A stretch of 24,852 nucleotides of DNA from BRH-c25 sp964574195 (GTDB lineage Bacteria; Bacillota; Clostridia; Lutisporales; Lutisporaceae): contig CAZNMO010000043.1 of the NCBI GenBank assembly GCA_964574195.1, positions 1 to 24,852 on the forward strand, given 5' to 3'. Of this stretch, positions 1 through 6,679 are shown one piece after another. Each line of letters opens with the position of its first letter. Position 1 is the first letter of the stretch. Under the pieces are notes generated by a model. The model did no database searches, had not been told where the DNA came from, and saw only the letters and a list, made by a program, of their open reading frames with translations. The position numbers and the translations under genes are program-made.

Positions 1-669
1 TATATGGGCTAACTCATGAGCTGCACTAGATTGCCTTCTCGCCGCTGATCCTTTATCATTTCCTAATACTACCACAAAATGCTTCTCTCCATTAATATTC
101 TGTTGCTGGCTAAAAGCATCTATGCAGTCACTATCAGTGAGGATAGATGTTACAATTATTCCATTCTTCTCTAGTATATATACCATGTCTGTAATGGGTT
201 CTTCTCCTAATCCCCAGTATTCTCTTAGCTTTATGGCTTTATCTTCAATTGAAAGTTCATCATCAAATTCCGGTAGATTCAACTTAGGAAACTCTATATA
301 TTCATTTAAAAAAGTAAAAAGCTTTCCAACTATTATTGTTTTTTCTTTCTGAACACTTTCATCTTTCTTGGTCATTTTACTCAATGCTCTGAAATAAGTG
401 TTTCCCAACTTCACATTTATGATATCCTCTTCATAAAAATACTCTCGTGGAAATTTAAGAACATCAATGATTTTCATCAATATTTCAAATTGTGGATTAA
501 TCATCCCGTTTTCATATTGAGAAATTGATTGCTTGGTCACTCCTATATCATCCGCTAGGTCTTTTACTGTTTTACCTCTATATTTTCTTGCGGACTGAAG
601 CCTAGTTCCATTAAAATTCTTATTTTTGCTAAATTCTTTAATTGCATTCTTATTCTCATTATTTAACAT
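1..669 (-). CDS. XRE-family HTH plus ImmA/IrrE metallopeptidase protein (partial, 3' end outside window)
   Basis: The 223 codons visible translate without interruption to base 1. Residues about 23-75 form an XRE helix-turn-helix (GVTKQSISQYENG, then a proline-containing linker). The visible part ends at AHELAHI, the HEXXH zinc-protease signature of ImmA/IrrE (DUF955). In this family the peptidase cleaves or displaces a repressor, and HTH-ImmA fusions often act as antitoxins or regulators of mobile elements. The ATG at 669 is preceded in frame by TGA, so it is the earliest possible start. The nearest Shine-Dalgarno (AGGAGG) lies 12 nt upstream and is better placed for another ATG at 676, which opens a five-codon frame ending in TAA. 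The gene follows the 252-aa gene with a short gap, so both probably share the promoter at 1495-1522. Confidence 0.9.
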   Translation of the reverse strand, partial: MLNNENKNAIKEFSKNKNFNGTRLQSARKYRGKTVKDLADDIGVTKQSISQYENGMINPQFEILMKIIDVLKFPREYFYEEDIINVKLGNTYFRALSKMTKKDESVQKEKTIIVGKLFTFLNEYIEFPKLNLPEFDDELSIEDKAIKLREYWGLGEEPITDMVYILEKNGIIVTSILTDSDCIDAFSQQQNINGEKHFVVVLGNDKGSAARRQSSAAHELAHI

Positions 670-704
670 TTCTCATGTTAACCTCCTAAATGCACTGTCT
701 ATTT

Positions 705-1463
705 TTATTCACTTTTCTTATCTTCTTCTTTAGCTTCTTGCTTGCTTTTATCATCAACAATATCTGTATTCCTACTTTTAATTTTATCTTTTCTTATACT
801 CAACTCAATTTTTGGCGTTGTAACTTCATAGTCATTCTTCGTATCAATAATCTCATCAATCTCTGCTGAAATATATTTGCTCCAGTCATATGTTGATAGT
901 ATATCAAGATTATAATTTGCTATATTCCCAGATATTTTACACACGCCGTCTTTGTTTTCTCTAAAAATAACATTTACACAGCCTTTAACTTCGTCTTTTA
1001 TCTCTCCTATCATACTTTCCAAGTCTTCATCAATATATTGATTGGGAGTATCTTGGTAGCCTCCAAATAAATCCAACTGCTGCACTATCTCACTTTGAAG
1101 GTAACGATTCTGTGAATTTAATACCCTAACATAATGATACCGATTATTAGTATCTCTCTTTATACTGTCAAACCGATCTTCTTTAAGTATCAAAAATAAA
1201 ATATTAGTTAGCGTGTTATATAGAACTATGAACTCCCATAGCTTTCCTCTGGAAACCGGATAGGTTTTAAAAGGGCTTGAGAAAGAATCTCTAATGTTGG
1301 CAAATATGTAATTCCATCTATCAAGAAACTTACCATTTTCAAATCCCAAATTACGCTCATTATTCCAATCCTGATATTGTTGTCTTGAATTATTTATCGC
1401 TTTGATTATTAGTTTTACATCTTTACCAGATAAAATTTCATTTGGCAGATTTCCTTCAAGCAT
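705..1463 (-). CDS. Hypothetical protein, first gene of an XRE-ImmA operon
   Basis: 252 aa, not securely recognised; a distant relation to DUF5986-type proteins is only a guess. Visible features: a mostly helical N-terminal half with a hydrophobic segment around residues 78-93 (LWEFIVLYNTLTNILFLILK), a middle rich in Asn/Asp/Tyr, and a highly charged Lys/Glu/Asp tail over the last 35 residues, which is probably disordered. There is no signal peptide and no obvious nuclease or ATPase motif. It is more AT-rich than the phage replication genes to its right. The start is supported by GAGAGGTG just upstream. It has its own consensus promoter and is followed by the HTH-ImmA gene, a layout typical of toxin/effector plus regulator pairs. 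Function unknown; phage-borne cargo is the best inference. Confidence 0.75.
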   Translation of the reverse strand: MLEGNLPNEILSGKDVKLIIKAINNSRQQYQDWNNERNLGFENGKFLDRWNYIFANIRDSFSSPFKTYPVSRGKLWEFIVLYNTLTNILFLILKEDRFDSIKRDTNNRYHYVRVLNSQNRYLQSEIVQQLDLFGGYQDTPNQYIDEDLESMIGEIKDEVKGCVNVIFRENKDGVCKISGNIANYNLDILSTYDWSKYISAEIDEIIDTKNDYEVTTPKIELSIRKDKIKSRNTDIVDDKSKQEAKEEDKKSE

Positions 1464-1485
1464 TATAACACCTCTCTATATATTC

Positions 1486-1522
1486 ATTATGGTAATTATA
1501 CCATTATATGAAATTTTGTCAA
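1486..1522 (-). promoter_or_regulatory. SigA promoter with overlapping operator for the 252-aa/XRE-ImmA operon
   Basis: On the minus strand, TTGACA (1522-1517), a 16-nt spacer and TATAAT (1500-1495) lie 32 nt upstream of the ATG at 1463. A dyad with 9-nt arms, ATAATGGTA and TACCATAAT (8 of 9 pairs, 4-nt centre), covers 1507-1486 and contains the -10 box. A DNA-binding protein on it should block transcription. The HTH-ImmA protein is the natural candidate; autoregulation is inference. Confidence 0.75.
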
Positions 1523-1592
1523 GTATAATACCCGAATAATAAATTTATTAAACCGTAATAATAGTATTTATGCAAAAACTATAGTTATATTT

Positions 1593-1625
1593 TTAATACC
1601 GTGTTATTCAGTTTTCAAGGTGCAA
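1593..1625 (-). repeat. 33-bp rRNA-spacer-like repeat, copy 1
   Basis: Read on the minus strand it contains TTGCACCTTGAAAACTGAA followed by TAACACGG and TATTAA. It matches the plus strand at 17266-17298 at 29 of 33 positions, and part of it recurs at 17976-17994. The core TTGAAAACTGAA resembles a sequence commonly seen in 16S-23S spacers of Firmicutes. No rRNA gene is nearby. Confidence 0.6.
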
Positions 1626-1671
1626 AATTTATTTGCTAGTTATTTCGCAGTTTATTCAAAATATGCAGCTA

Positions 1672-1881
1672 TTAGCCTATCTCTTCAATTGATCTTATCC
1701 TTGATGTGTTTATACAATCAAATACACCCTCAGGATAGTCAGAAGTGGCCTCAATAAAACATGTCCATTGAACTCCAACACTTACGAGCTTTCCTGTAAG
1801 ATTGAATATACTCTTAAACCGCTTGCTCTCAAATGTGATATGAATCTTCTTACCAATGTACTGCATCAGCTTTTCTTCCAT
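1672..1881 (-). CDS. Small phage hypothetical protein
   Basis: 69 aa from the chosen ATG (MEEKLMQYIGKK...). A GGGGGA sequence about 6 nt upstream supports this start over one 14 codons earlier, which has no ribosome binding site. The protein is compact, with alternating hydrophobic strands (KKIHITF, LTGKLVSVGVQWTCFIEA), suggesting a small beta-barrel (Sm- or OB-like) fold; that is inference. It is last in the leftward early gene series before the AT-rich cargo region. Function unknown. Confidence 0.6.
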   Translation of the reverse strand: MEEKLMQYIGKKIHITFESKRFKSIFNLTGKLVSVGVQWTCFIEATSDYPEGVFDCINTSRIRSIEEIG

Positions 1882-1946
1882 AACCGATCCCCCTGTCAAC
1901 ATCTTTCTCTGTTTGTGCCTCATCAGGGAGCCGCAGCTCCCCTCAA

Positions 1947-2094
1947 TCAGTCATATTCTCCTATCTCCCAGAATCCATAGTTCATGAGTTCATCGGGTTC
2001 CTCTATCCACCCTGGCTGCGGAAGTAAATCTTCACTAAACTTCAACGGCAAATATTCATAATGAAATAATTATCTTTACCTTAATTCCCTTCAT
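1947..2094 (-). pseudogene. Small gene apparently broken by a frameshift
   Basis: A strong GGAGGT (2108-2103) stands 8 nt before ATG 2094, but this frame stops at TGA 2058-2056 after 12 codons. The frame shifted by one base stays open from about 2069 to TGA 1949-1947 and encodes an acidic, Trp-containing stretch (LPLKFSEDLLPQPGWIEEPD, ending FWEIGEYD) that looks like real protein. Joined, they would give about 49 aa. An inactivating or sequencing indel is most likely; recoding is possible but no classical slippery site is seen. Confidence 0.45.
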
Positions 2095-2198
2095 TCTCAC
2101 TTACCTCCACATTATTACTTGATTTCTGTTTAAAACAGGAGTTATTTCCGCTTGCTACCTCTCAGTCTATTCCGCACCTGCGCAAGTCAACTTATGCA

Positions 2199-3020
2199 TT
2201 ATATTGTGATTCTCAACTGCTCTATCGGCGGATCATAGTTCATCCAAATAACTTCTTGTCGTGTTGCTCCGCTTTGGTCATTGCTTCTGACGCTCTTTTT
2301 GTTCCAACCTCGATTCTCAAGCATTTCTTTATACAATGTGGATTCGTAGCCTGATAAAACCACGGGCCCCGGATGCTGCAACAGCACTTCCAGGAGTTCT
2401 ACATGTTCTTGTTCTTTAAGCATTTCATGAGAGTATTGCTGCTTTACATGTGACGTCCTTGTTTCTTCAAGATATGGAGGATCTGCATATATAAGGACGT
2501 CCTGGAATCTAAATCTTTTTATCAGCTCTACAGCCGGCATACATTCAACCTGGACTTGTTTCAACCTTTCAGCTGCCAATAGAATTCTGTCAGGCAGTTC
2601 ATTCCAATGTCTCATAGCATATGCCTTTTCCCTGCCTTGTACATCGTTCTTCCATCCTACCTTGTACTGATTAACCCGGTATCCATGTCCCTGCCAGCAC
2701 TTAACTATAAACTGTCTTGCTTGCTCATATTTGCCTTCGGGTACCTCAGCATAATACATGTAGTCATACTCATTTCTACTATATGGAGTAGCCTCAACAA
2801 TCTTCGCAAGTCTTTCAGAGTCTTCTCTGATACACATAAACATATTTACTACATCCAAATTCAGGTCATTTACAGTCTCAATATTGCTTAGAGGTTTATT
2901 GAATAGTATCGCACCACTGCCGAAGAAAGGCTCTAGGTAGCTATGATGTTCTGGAAACTGGCTAACAATCCATTTAGCTATTTTCCATTTGCTCCCGGGA
3001 TATTTTAAAATTGATTTCAA
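2199..3020 (-). CDS. DNA N6-adenine methyltransferase (Dam/D12 class)
   Basis: 273 aa, normal length for the D12 class. It transfers methyl from S-adenosylmethionine to adenine N6 in double-stranded DNA. The N-terminal motif KYPGSKWKIA and LEPFFGSGAILF (about residues 28-39) form the AdoMet-binding motif I, and DPPY in LIYADPPYLEETR (about 176-188) is the catalytic motif IV. The start is TTG at 3020 with AGGTGA four nt upstream; that ribosome binding site overlaps the stop of the cytosine methyltransferase gene, so the two are translationally coupled. No restriction endonuclease is adjacent, so this is an orphan phage methylase, probably protecting phage DNA from host restriction. The target site cannot be read from the sequence. 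Confidence 0.93.
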   Translation of the reverse strand: MKSILKYPGSKWKIAKWIVSQFPEHHSYLEPFFGSGAILFNKPLSNIETVNDLNLDVVNMFMCIREDSERLAKIVEATPYSRNEYDYMYYAEVPEGKYEQARQFIVKCWQGHGYRVNQYKVGWKNDVQGREKAYAMRHWNELPDRILLAAERLKQVQVECMPAVELIKRFRFQDVLIYADPPYLEETRTSHVKQQYSHEMLKEQEHVELLEVLLQHPGPVVLSGYESTLYKEMLENRGWNKKSVRSNDQSGATRQEVIWMNYDPPIEQLRITI

Positions 3021-3024
3021 GCAA

Positions 3025-4254
3025 TCACCTCACATACATCAAACTGATAAGCTTTATCGCCAGCAGTATAGGAAATATCTGCTGCCATACAATCGCATTA
3101 CCTAATGCCTTAAGCCTGTTTGTCCGGTTCTTTACTCCTGTTGCGACTCTTGGAGGTTCGTAATCATATTGCTCTGCTCCATATCCTGCAGGCCAAAGTG
3201 TCTGGTCAATAAGGGTTGTAAAGATTTCCTCAAAGGCTCCAAGAACTCCGCTGCTGTCCTCTTGTCCTCCGGATCGGTATACCCTATTGGGAAGCCCATC
3301 AGCATTTCTACCCATTCCGGATTGAGCTGCCCCGACTGATTCGACACACACATGCTCAGTTCCACTTGCTTGCCATTCTCTATCCTGCGTTGTATTACCG
3401 GATTGGATAGATTCCCCCTGTCCCTGTTGTCGCTGGCATTCGGTGTCGGCCACATAATTACACTTCTTGTCAGGCTCTGAAATGCTCCACTCTGTCTGGT
3501 TGCATTGTTCGCATCGTCCGCTGTCGCTGTGGGCCATAACTTCGACTCTGCTATATCCGTCCTCAGACTCCGTGTCTGTCCTCCTCCGTGGCTCCCCACT
3601 GCATCCGCTGCATTCGGAGTTGCCCATAGTTGAATTGCATTTGATAGATTCAGACTGTGCTTGCTGCCCTCTTTCTGTTGGCTGCTCTTCAGTTCCCCCG
3701 TCCAAGTATCCGCAACTGTCATTGTGGGCCAAAATGTAGTATCTGTATCTTTGATGTGGTGCTTCGACACTGCAAGCTGGAAGGATAATTGCGATGGAAG
3801 TATACCTTGTTTCTTCAAGGTCTTTCCTGATTGTTTCGAGCACCATCTCCGCATCTTGGCATATCTCTGTTTCGGTTTCCACGATAGTTTCACTATTGGA
3901 TTGCTCCATACTTCCGATTCCATCAACATTTTCAATAATAACCCAAGTGGGCTGCATGAATTGTATAATGCGGATAGCTTCCGGCCAGAGGTAGCGGTCA
4001 TCTTCTGTGCCTTCTCTTTTTCCTGCGTGGGAGAAAGGCTGGCAGGGGATTCCGGCGGCAAAAATGTCAACTGCTCCAAATTCATCACCCCTCACATCGA
4101 AAATGTTTTTATATCGTTTGACTCCCGGGTACCGAAGCTCAAGAATGGTATTACAGAAGGTGTCTATTTCTATCTGCCCTTTGAGTTCCATCCCCAGTAA
4201 AAGAGCTGCATATGCTATAGCATCTATTCCACTGCATCCAGTTACTATGTTCAT
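3025..4254 (-). CDS. DNA C5-cytosine methyltransferase, orphan phage type
   Basis: 409 aa. Motif I is TGCSGIDAIAYAALLLG (residues 5-21); motif IV is the catalytic GIPCQPFSHAGK (68-79, nucleophile Cys71); motif VI is ENV (108-110); motif VIII is APHQRYRYYILA (165-176); motifs IX-X are near RLKALGNAIVWQQIFP (380-395). Between VIII and IX lies a Gln/Ser/Glu/Gly-rich target-recognition region of about 150 residues with recurring LAHNDS, MGNSEC, MAHSDS and VADTEC motifs. A second gene is nested in this region in the +1 frame (next entry), which may explain the odd composition. The start follows the stop of a 50-aa gene by 3 nt. Partner of the adjacent adenine methylase; no cognate nuclease seen. 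Confidence 0.93.
   Translation of the reverse strand: MNIVTGCSGIDAIAYAALLLGMELKGQIEIDTFCNTILELRYPGVKRYKNIFDVRGDEFGAVDIFAAGIPCQPFSHAGKREGTEDDRYLWPEAIRIIQFMQPTWVIIENVDGIGSMEQSNSETIVETETEICQDAEMVLETIRKDLEETRYTSIAIILPACSVEAPHQRYRYYILAHNDSCGYLDGGTEEQPTERGQQAQSESIKCNSTMGNSECSGCSGEPRRRTDTESEDGYSRVEVMAHSDSGRCEQCNQTEWSISEPDKKCNYVADTECQRQQGQGESIQSGNTTQDREWQASGTEHVCVESVGAAQSGMGRNADGLPNRVYRSGGQEDSSGVLGAFEEIFTTLIDQTLWPAGYGAEQYDYEPPRVATGVKNRTNRLKALGNAIVWQQIFPILLAIKLISLMYVR
3132..4088 (-). CDS. Nested phage protein, dual-coded within the cytosine methyltransferase gene (+1 frame)
   Basis: An open frame of 318 codons lies entirely inside the methyltransferase gene. From memory it matches a protein type seen in phages beside C5 methylases: TSGRKLSALYNSCSPLGLLL (33-52), LSWKPKQR (68-75), LSFQLAVSK (101-109), repeated W-P/A-T-x-x-x-A-D units at Trp120, Trp155, Trp185 and Trp213, and LNPEWVEMLMGFPIGYTD (255-272). 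Each repeat falls exactly on a repeat of the methyltransferase frame (residues 175, 210, 240, 268), so both frames carry recurring motifs. Start: GTG 4088 or ATG 4085, with GAGGGG immediately upstream. Function unknown; the alternative is that only one frame is translated and the other is a by-product of unusual codon structure. Confidence 0.6.
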   Translation of the reverse strand: MMNLEQLTFLPPESPASLSPTQEKEKAQKMTATSGRKLSALYNSCSPLGLLLKMLMESEVWSNPIVKLSWKPKQRYAKMRRWCSKQSGKTLKKQGILPSQLSFQLAVSKHHIKDTDTTFWPTMTVADTWTGELKSSQQKEGSKHSLNLSNAIQLWATPNAADAVGSHGGGQTRSLRTDIAESKLWPTATADDANNATRQSGAFQSLTRSVIMWPTPNASDNRDRGNLSNPVIQRRIENGKQVELSMCVSNQSGQLNPEWVEMLMGFPIGYTDPEDKRTAAEFLEPLRKSLQPLLTRHFGLQDMEQSNMITNLQESQQE

Positions 4255-4257
4255 GCC

Positions 4258-4410
4258 CTACATTGCCCTCCATTCTGCCACTGCTACCAGAATCCCCGGG
4301 CCAATCCTTTCTACTTTCTGTTTATCGAAAGGCACAAGCACCGCACCATGTTGACCTTTGAGTTTCTTACGTTTTTGCTTACTTCTAGCGTTTGAACTCC
4401 TTCGTGGCAT
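4258..4410 (-). CDS. Small basic phage protein
   Basis: 50 aa: a very basic N-terminus (MPRRSSNARSKQKRKKLKG), then a short hydrophobic stretch (GPGILVAVAEW). GAGG lies 8 nt before ATG 4410. The stop TAG is separated by 3 nt from the ATG of the cytosine methyltransferase, so translation is probably coupled. It could bind nucleic acid, judging only from charge. Function unknown. Confidence 0.6.
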   Translation of the reverse strand: MPRRSSNARSKQKRKKLKGQHGAVLVPFDKQKVERIGPGILVAVAEWRAM

Positions 4411-4448
4411 GCATATCACCTCAACTCAATTATTTGAGTCCATAACGC

Positions 4449-5036
4449 TTACTGGTTTCCAGCGAAATCAACCCTTTGTAAGGCTACAGCAACTTCGCTG
4501 TTCCTGATCTTGGCAGGGAAAATTATCACTATGCAGTTCTCATTGTGCCAGTATATTCCGCTTTCAGGGCTTTCCCTATAGCAAGGCCCTGTTGGCATAG
4601 ACTCCTGACCATAATCAACATTGGAAGGGTCAATGATAGAAAAATACGATTCGTTCATACCCACCGATACTTTTGTTGGTGCCTGAAGTAATCTGATATT
4701 GAATCCTTCCAGCAGGAGTACAGGTGTAATCTGCAGCTTTTTATCTGCATCTCTAAAGTTCTCAATCATATCTAGGTAATTGTCCGCTGTTTCGATTTTG
4801 TATTGAGGATTCGGATTATCCTTGCTTATATAGAACATCATCTGCCTCTCTGGAACGAACCCGCATAGCTCGACAATCTGAGCCTTAATCTTATTTGGAA
4901 TCTGTTCATCCCTAAGCCAGATTAACCAGTAGCCTGAGGATAGAACTATCCCATCATTCAAATAACCTATTGTAAGTCCACTATTCTTATAAGCTGTCTT
5001 CAGAATGCTTGTAAACTTTGACATATCAAGAAACAT
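4449..5036 (-). CDS. Phage hypothetical protein
   Basis: 195 aa, well supported as a gene by GGAGGGG 6-7 nt before the ATG and by tight packing 15 nt after the RusA gene. The N-terminal part reads like a conserved phage family (FTSILKTAYKNSGLTIGYLN, then GIVLSSGYWLIWLRDEQIPN) with several aromatic-rich strands; there is no catalytic motif that I recognise. No signal peptide or membrane segment. The position between the resolvase and methylase genes suggests a DNA-metabolism accessory role, but this is inference only. Confidence 0.7.
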   Translation of the reverse strand: MFLDMSKFTSILKTAYKNSGLTIGYLNDGIVLSSGYWLIWLRDEQIPNKIKAQIVELCGFVPERQMMFYISKDNPNPQYKIETADNYLDMIENFRDADKKLQITPVLLLEGFNIRLLQAPTKVSVGMNESYFSIIDPSNVDYGQESMPTGPCYRESPESGIYWHNENCIVIIFPAKIRNSEVAVALQRVDFAGNQ

Positions 5037-5051
5037 ACAATCCCCTCCTAA

Positions 5052-5549
5052 TTAACTTATCTTTTGCAATTCCACTTCCACTCTTGGAACCTCCGAGTAA
5101 TGCTTGGTAACAATCAGCTCCACGACCTGAGTATCATCCTTGTATGCAATACCATTAAGTGCATCAGATACAACCTTTGCGCAGTTATCAGCATCCGGCT
5201 TCTTTGTAGGCCTTATTTGGTTACTTAACATCAGCTGCTTATTTTCTTTATTAGCACTCTTTGGTATCCCATAGAAGGCTCTTATGCTCATTTTTACCTC
5301 TCCCATATAAGGGGTAAAATCCTCAGGCCGGACCTGCTCAAACATTAGCTTTATAAGAGCTTCATAATTGACTGTCTTCTCTGGTGTCATAGTAGTGATC
5401 TTCCCAGCAAACTTATTGTAAAAAGTACGAGCCCTGGCCTTTCCCTGGGGCTCTCCTGGAATAGTGAAACTTATCAAGTTGCCACCGCTATCCTCAGCTG
5501 CTCTTCTAGCTTTGTATGCTTCATATTGTTCATCACTCATCCTAAACAT
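5052..5549 (-). CDS. rusA: RusA-family Holliday junction resolvase
   Basis: 165 aa. RusA cuts four-way DNA junctions during phage recombination and replication. Diagnostic parts: FTIPGEPQGKARAR (28-41) at the family N-terminus and KKPDADNCAKVVSDALNGIA (116-135) followed by YKDDTQVVEL, giving the conserved acidic residues Asp119, Asp121 and Asp138/Asp139 that bind metal. There are about 24 extra charged residues before the usual family start; the chosen ATG 5549 has AAGGTG upstream, so the extension is probably real. It is one of the recombination genes of the early operon together with Gam and Sak4. Confidence 0.92.
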   Translation of the reverse strand: MFRMSDEQYEAYKARRAAEDSGGNLISFTIPGEPQGKARARTFYNKFAGKITTMTPEKTVNYEALIKLMFEQVRPEDFTPYMGEVKMSIRAFYGIPKSANKENKQLMLSNQIRPTKKPDADNCAKVVSDALNGIAYKDDTQVVELIVTKHYSEVPRVEVELQKIS

Positions 5550-5552
5550 GTC

Positions 5553-5906
5553 TTACACCTTCCCGTATATAGTCTTCTTTGCTTTTTCAATTGCCTCATA
5601 AACTGACATACCTTCAAAGTAGAGCTCTACGGAGTACCTCAAGAATTCCTCAAGCTTACGCCCACTTAACAGAGCTTTCATATTGTTTGTTTGCCTCGGG
5701 AAATATGTCATTGTGTTATGCATGCCCTGGATGTTTTTCTCTGAAAGTCCATTCTCTTTCATGAACTTCTCCTTTTCGCCAGCCCTCAAGGCATCTATGA
5801 GTTCTTGCTTTTTATCAGAGCTTTTTTTATCTGCAGGCCTTACAACTATGCAAGGACCAGAGCGACTACCCATCTCTATATTCCTGTTTGGTACTGCGTA
5901 TCCCAT
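5553..5906 (-). CDS. Phage hypothetical protein
   Basis: 117 aa from ATG 5906, chosen because GGGAGGT lies 6 nt upstream; an earlier in-frame ATG at 5921 overlaps the DnaC stop codon and lies within that ribosome binding site. The first 35 residues are flexible and basic; the rest looks helical (KQELIDALRAGEKEKFMKEN, then a C-terminal helix ending EAIEKAKKTIYGKV). The product is not recognised. It lies between the helicase-loader and resolvase genes. Confidence 0.65.
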   Translation of the reverse strand: MGYAVPNRNIEMGSRSGPCIVVRPADKKSSDKKQELIDALRAGEKEKFMKENGLSEKNIQGMHNTMTYFPRQTNNMKALLSGRKLEEFLRYSVELYFEGMSVYEAIEKAKKTIYGKV

Positions 5907-5920
5907 TGTATGACCTCCCA

Positions 5921-6679
5921 TTATCCCACTAACCTATAGTTGTCGGCTCCTTCGAGGCTTACCACTCTGCCTTCGCAGCTCTCAGTCAACCGGCTTCCTA
6001 TGGCTTCATCAAAATCAATCCATTTATCAAAATCAAATTCCGTTGTGATTATCATAGGCAACCCTGCGAAATACCTGTGATTTACTATCTCGTAGATGAT
6101 ATTGTCATCCTTATCCCGTTTCCCCTTAAACAGATCATCCATGAAAAGCACAGATGCCTTCTTGTACTTGTTTATTTCTCTCTGGTAGTTTTCTTCATCC
6201 AGCATATTCTGCTTAAGGTATGTAATTACGTCCCGGTAGTTTGCGTACAGGACTCCTATGCCTCTCTTCATGAGAAGATTTGATATAGCTGCTGCCAGAT
6301 GTGTCTTCCCGGCCCCTACTTGTCCTACAAAAGCTATGGAATTATGCTTTGATTTTCTTATCTCCTCAAAGCTTTGAGTATAATCAACTGCGGTTTTCTT
6401 TGCTTTCATAAGCACAGGATTTTTCTTAACATTGAAATTTTCAAAGGTTTTAGTCTGAAATGCTTCAGATATACCTGAGTACTCCAATATCCGCCTATAT
6501 TGTTTTACCTCTCTGCAAGTACATTCTTTTGCTGAATTTGAAGTGCCATCATAGATCCATTCCATATCCTTGCATATTTCGCACTCATACTTTGGCTCAG
6601 CCTTTGGCATAGAACCTTGACTTATCATATTTTGGAGTTTTCTTATCCTCTCCTGGAGAGTTATTGCTATTGGCTCCAT
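5921..6679 (-). CDS. DnaC/IstB-type AAA+ helicase loader
   Basis: 252 aa. It loads the replicative helicase at the phage origin with the initiator encoded just upstream. An N-terminal zinc-binding cluster is visible (Cys33, Cys36, Cys53, Cys55), followed by the AAA+ core with Walker A GQVGAGKTH (119-127), Walker B VLFMDDLFK (177-185) and a C-terminal GSRLTESCEGR arginine-finger region. ATG 6679 has AGGGGGG about 9 nt upstream and lies inside the 3' end of the initiator gene, an 83-nt overlap that implies coupled translation. Its stop shares one base with an alternative ATG of the next gene. Confidence 0.93.
   Translation of the reverse strand: MEPIAITLQERIRKLQNMISQGSMPKAEPKYECEICKDMEWIYDGTSNSAKECTCREVKQYRRILEYSGISEAFQTKTFENFNVKKNPVLMKAKKTAVDYTQSFEEIRKSKHNSIAFVGQVGAGKTHLAAAISNLLMKRGIGVLYANYRDVITYLKQNMLDEENYQREINKYKKASVLFMDDLFKGKRDKDDNIIYEIVNHRYFAGLPMIITTEFDFDKWIDFDEAIGSRLTESCEGRVVSLEGADNYRLVG

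Noticed and set aside
3661..4200. Long plus-strand open frame (179 codons) over the cytosine methyltransferase
   Set aside because: No ribosome binding site and no recognisable family; it is antisense to a dense dual-coded region whose codon bias leaves several frames open.
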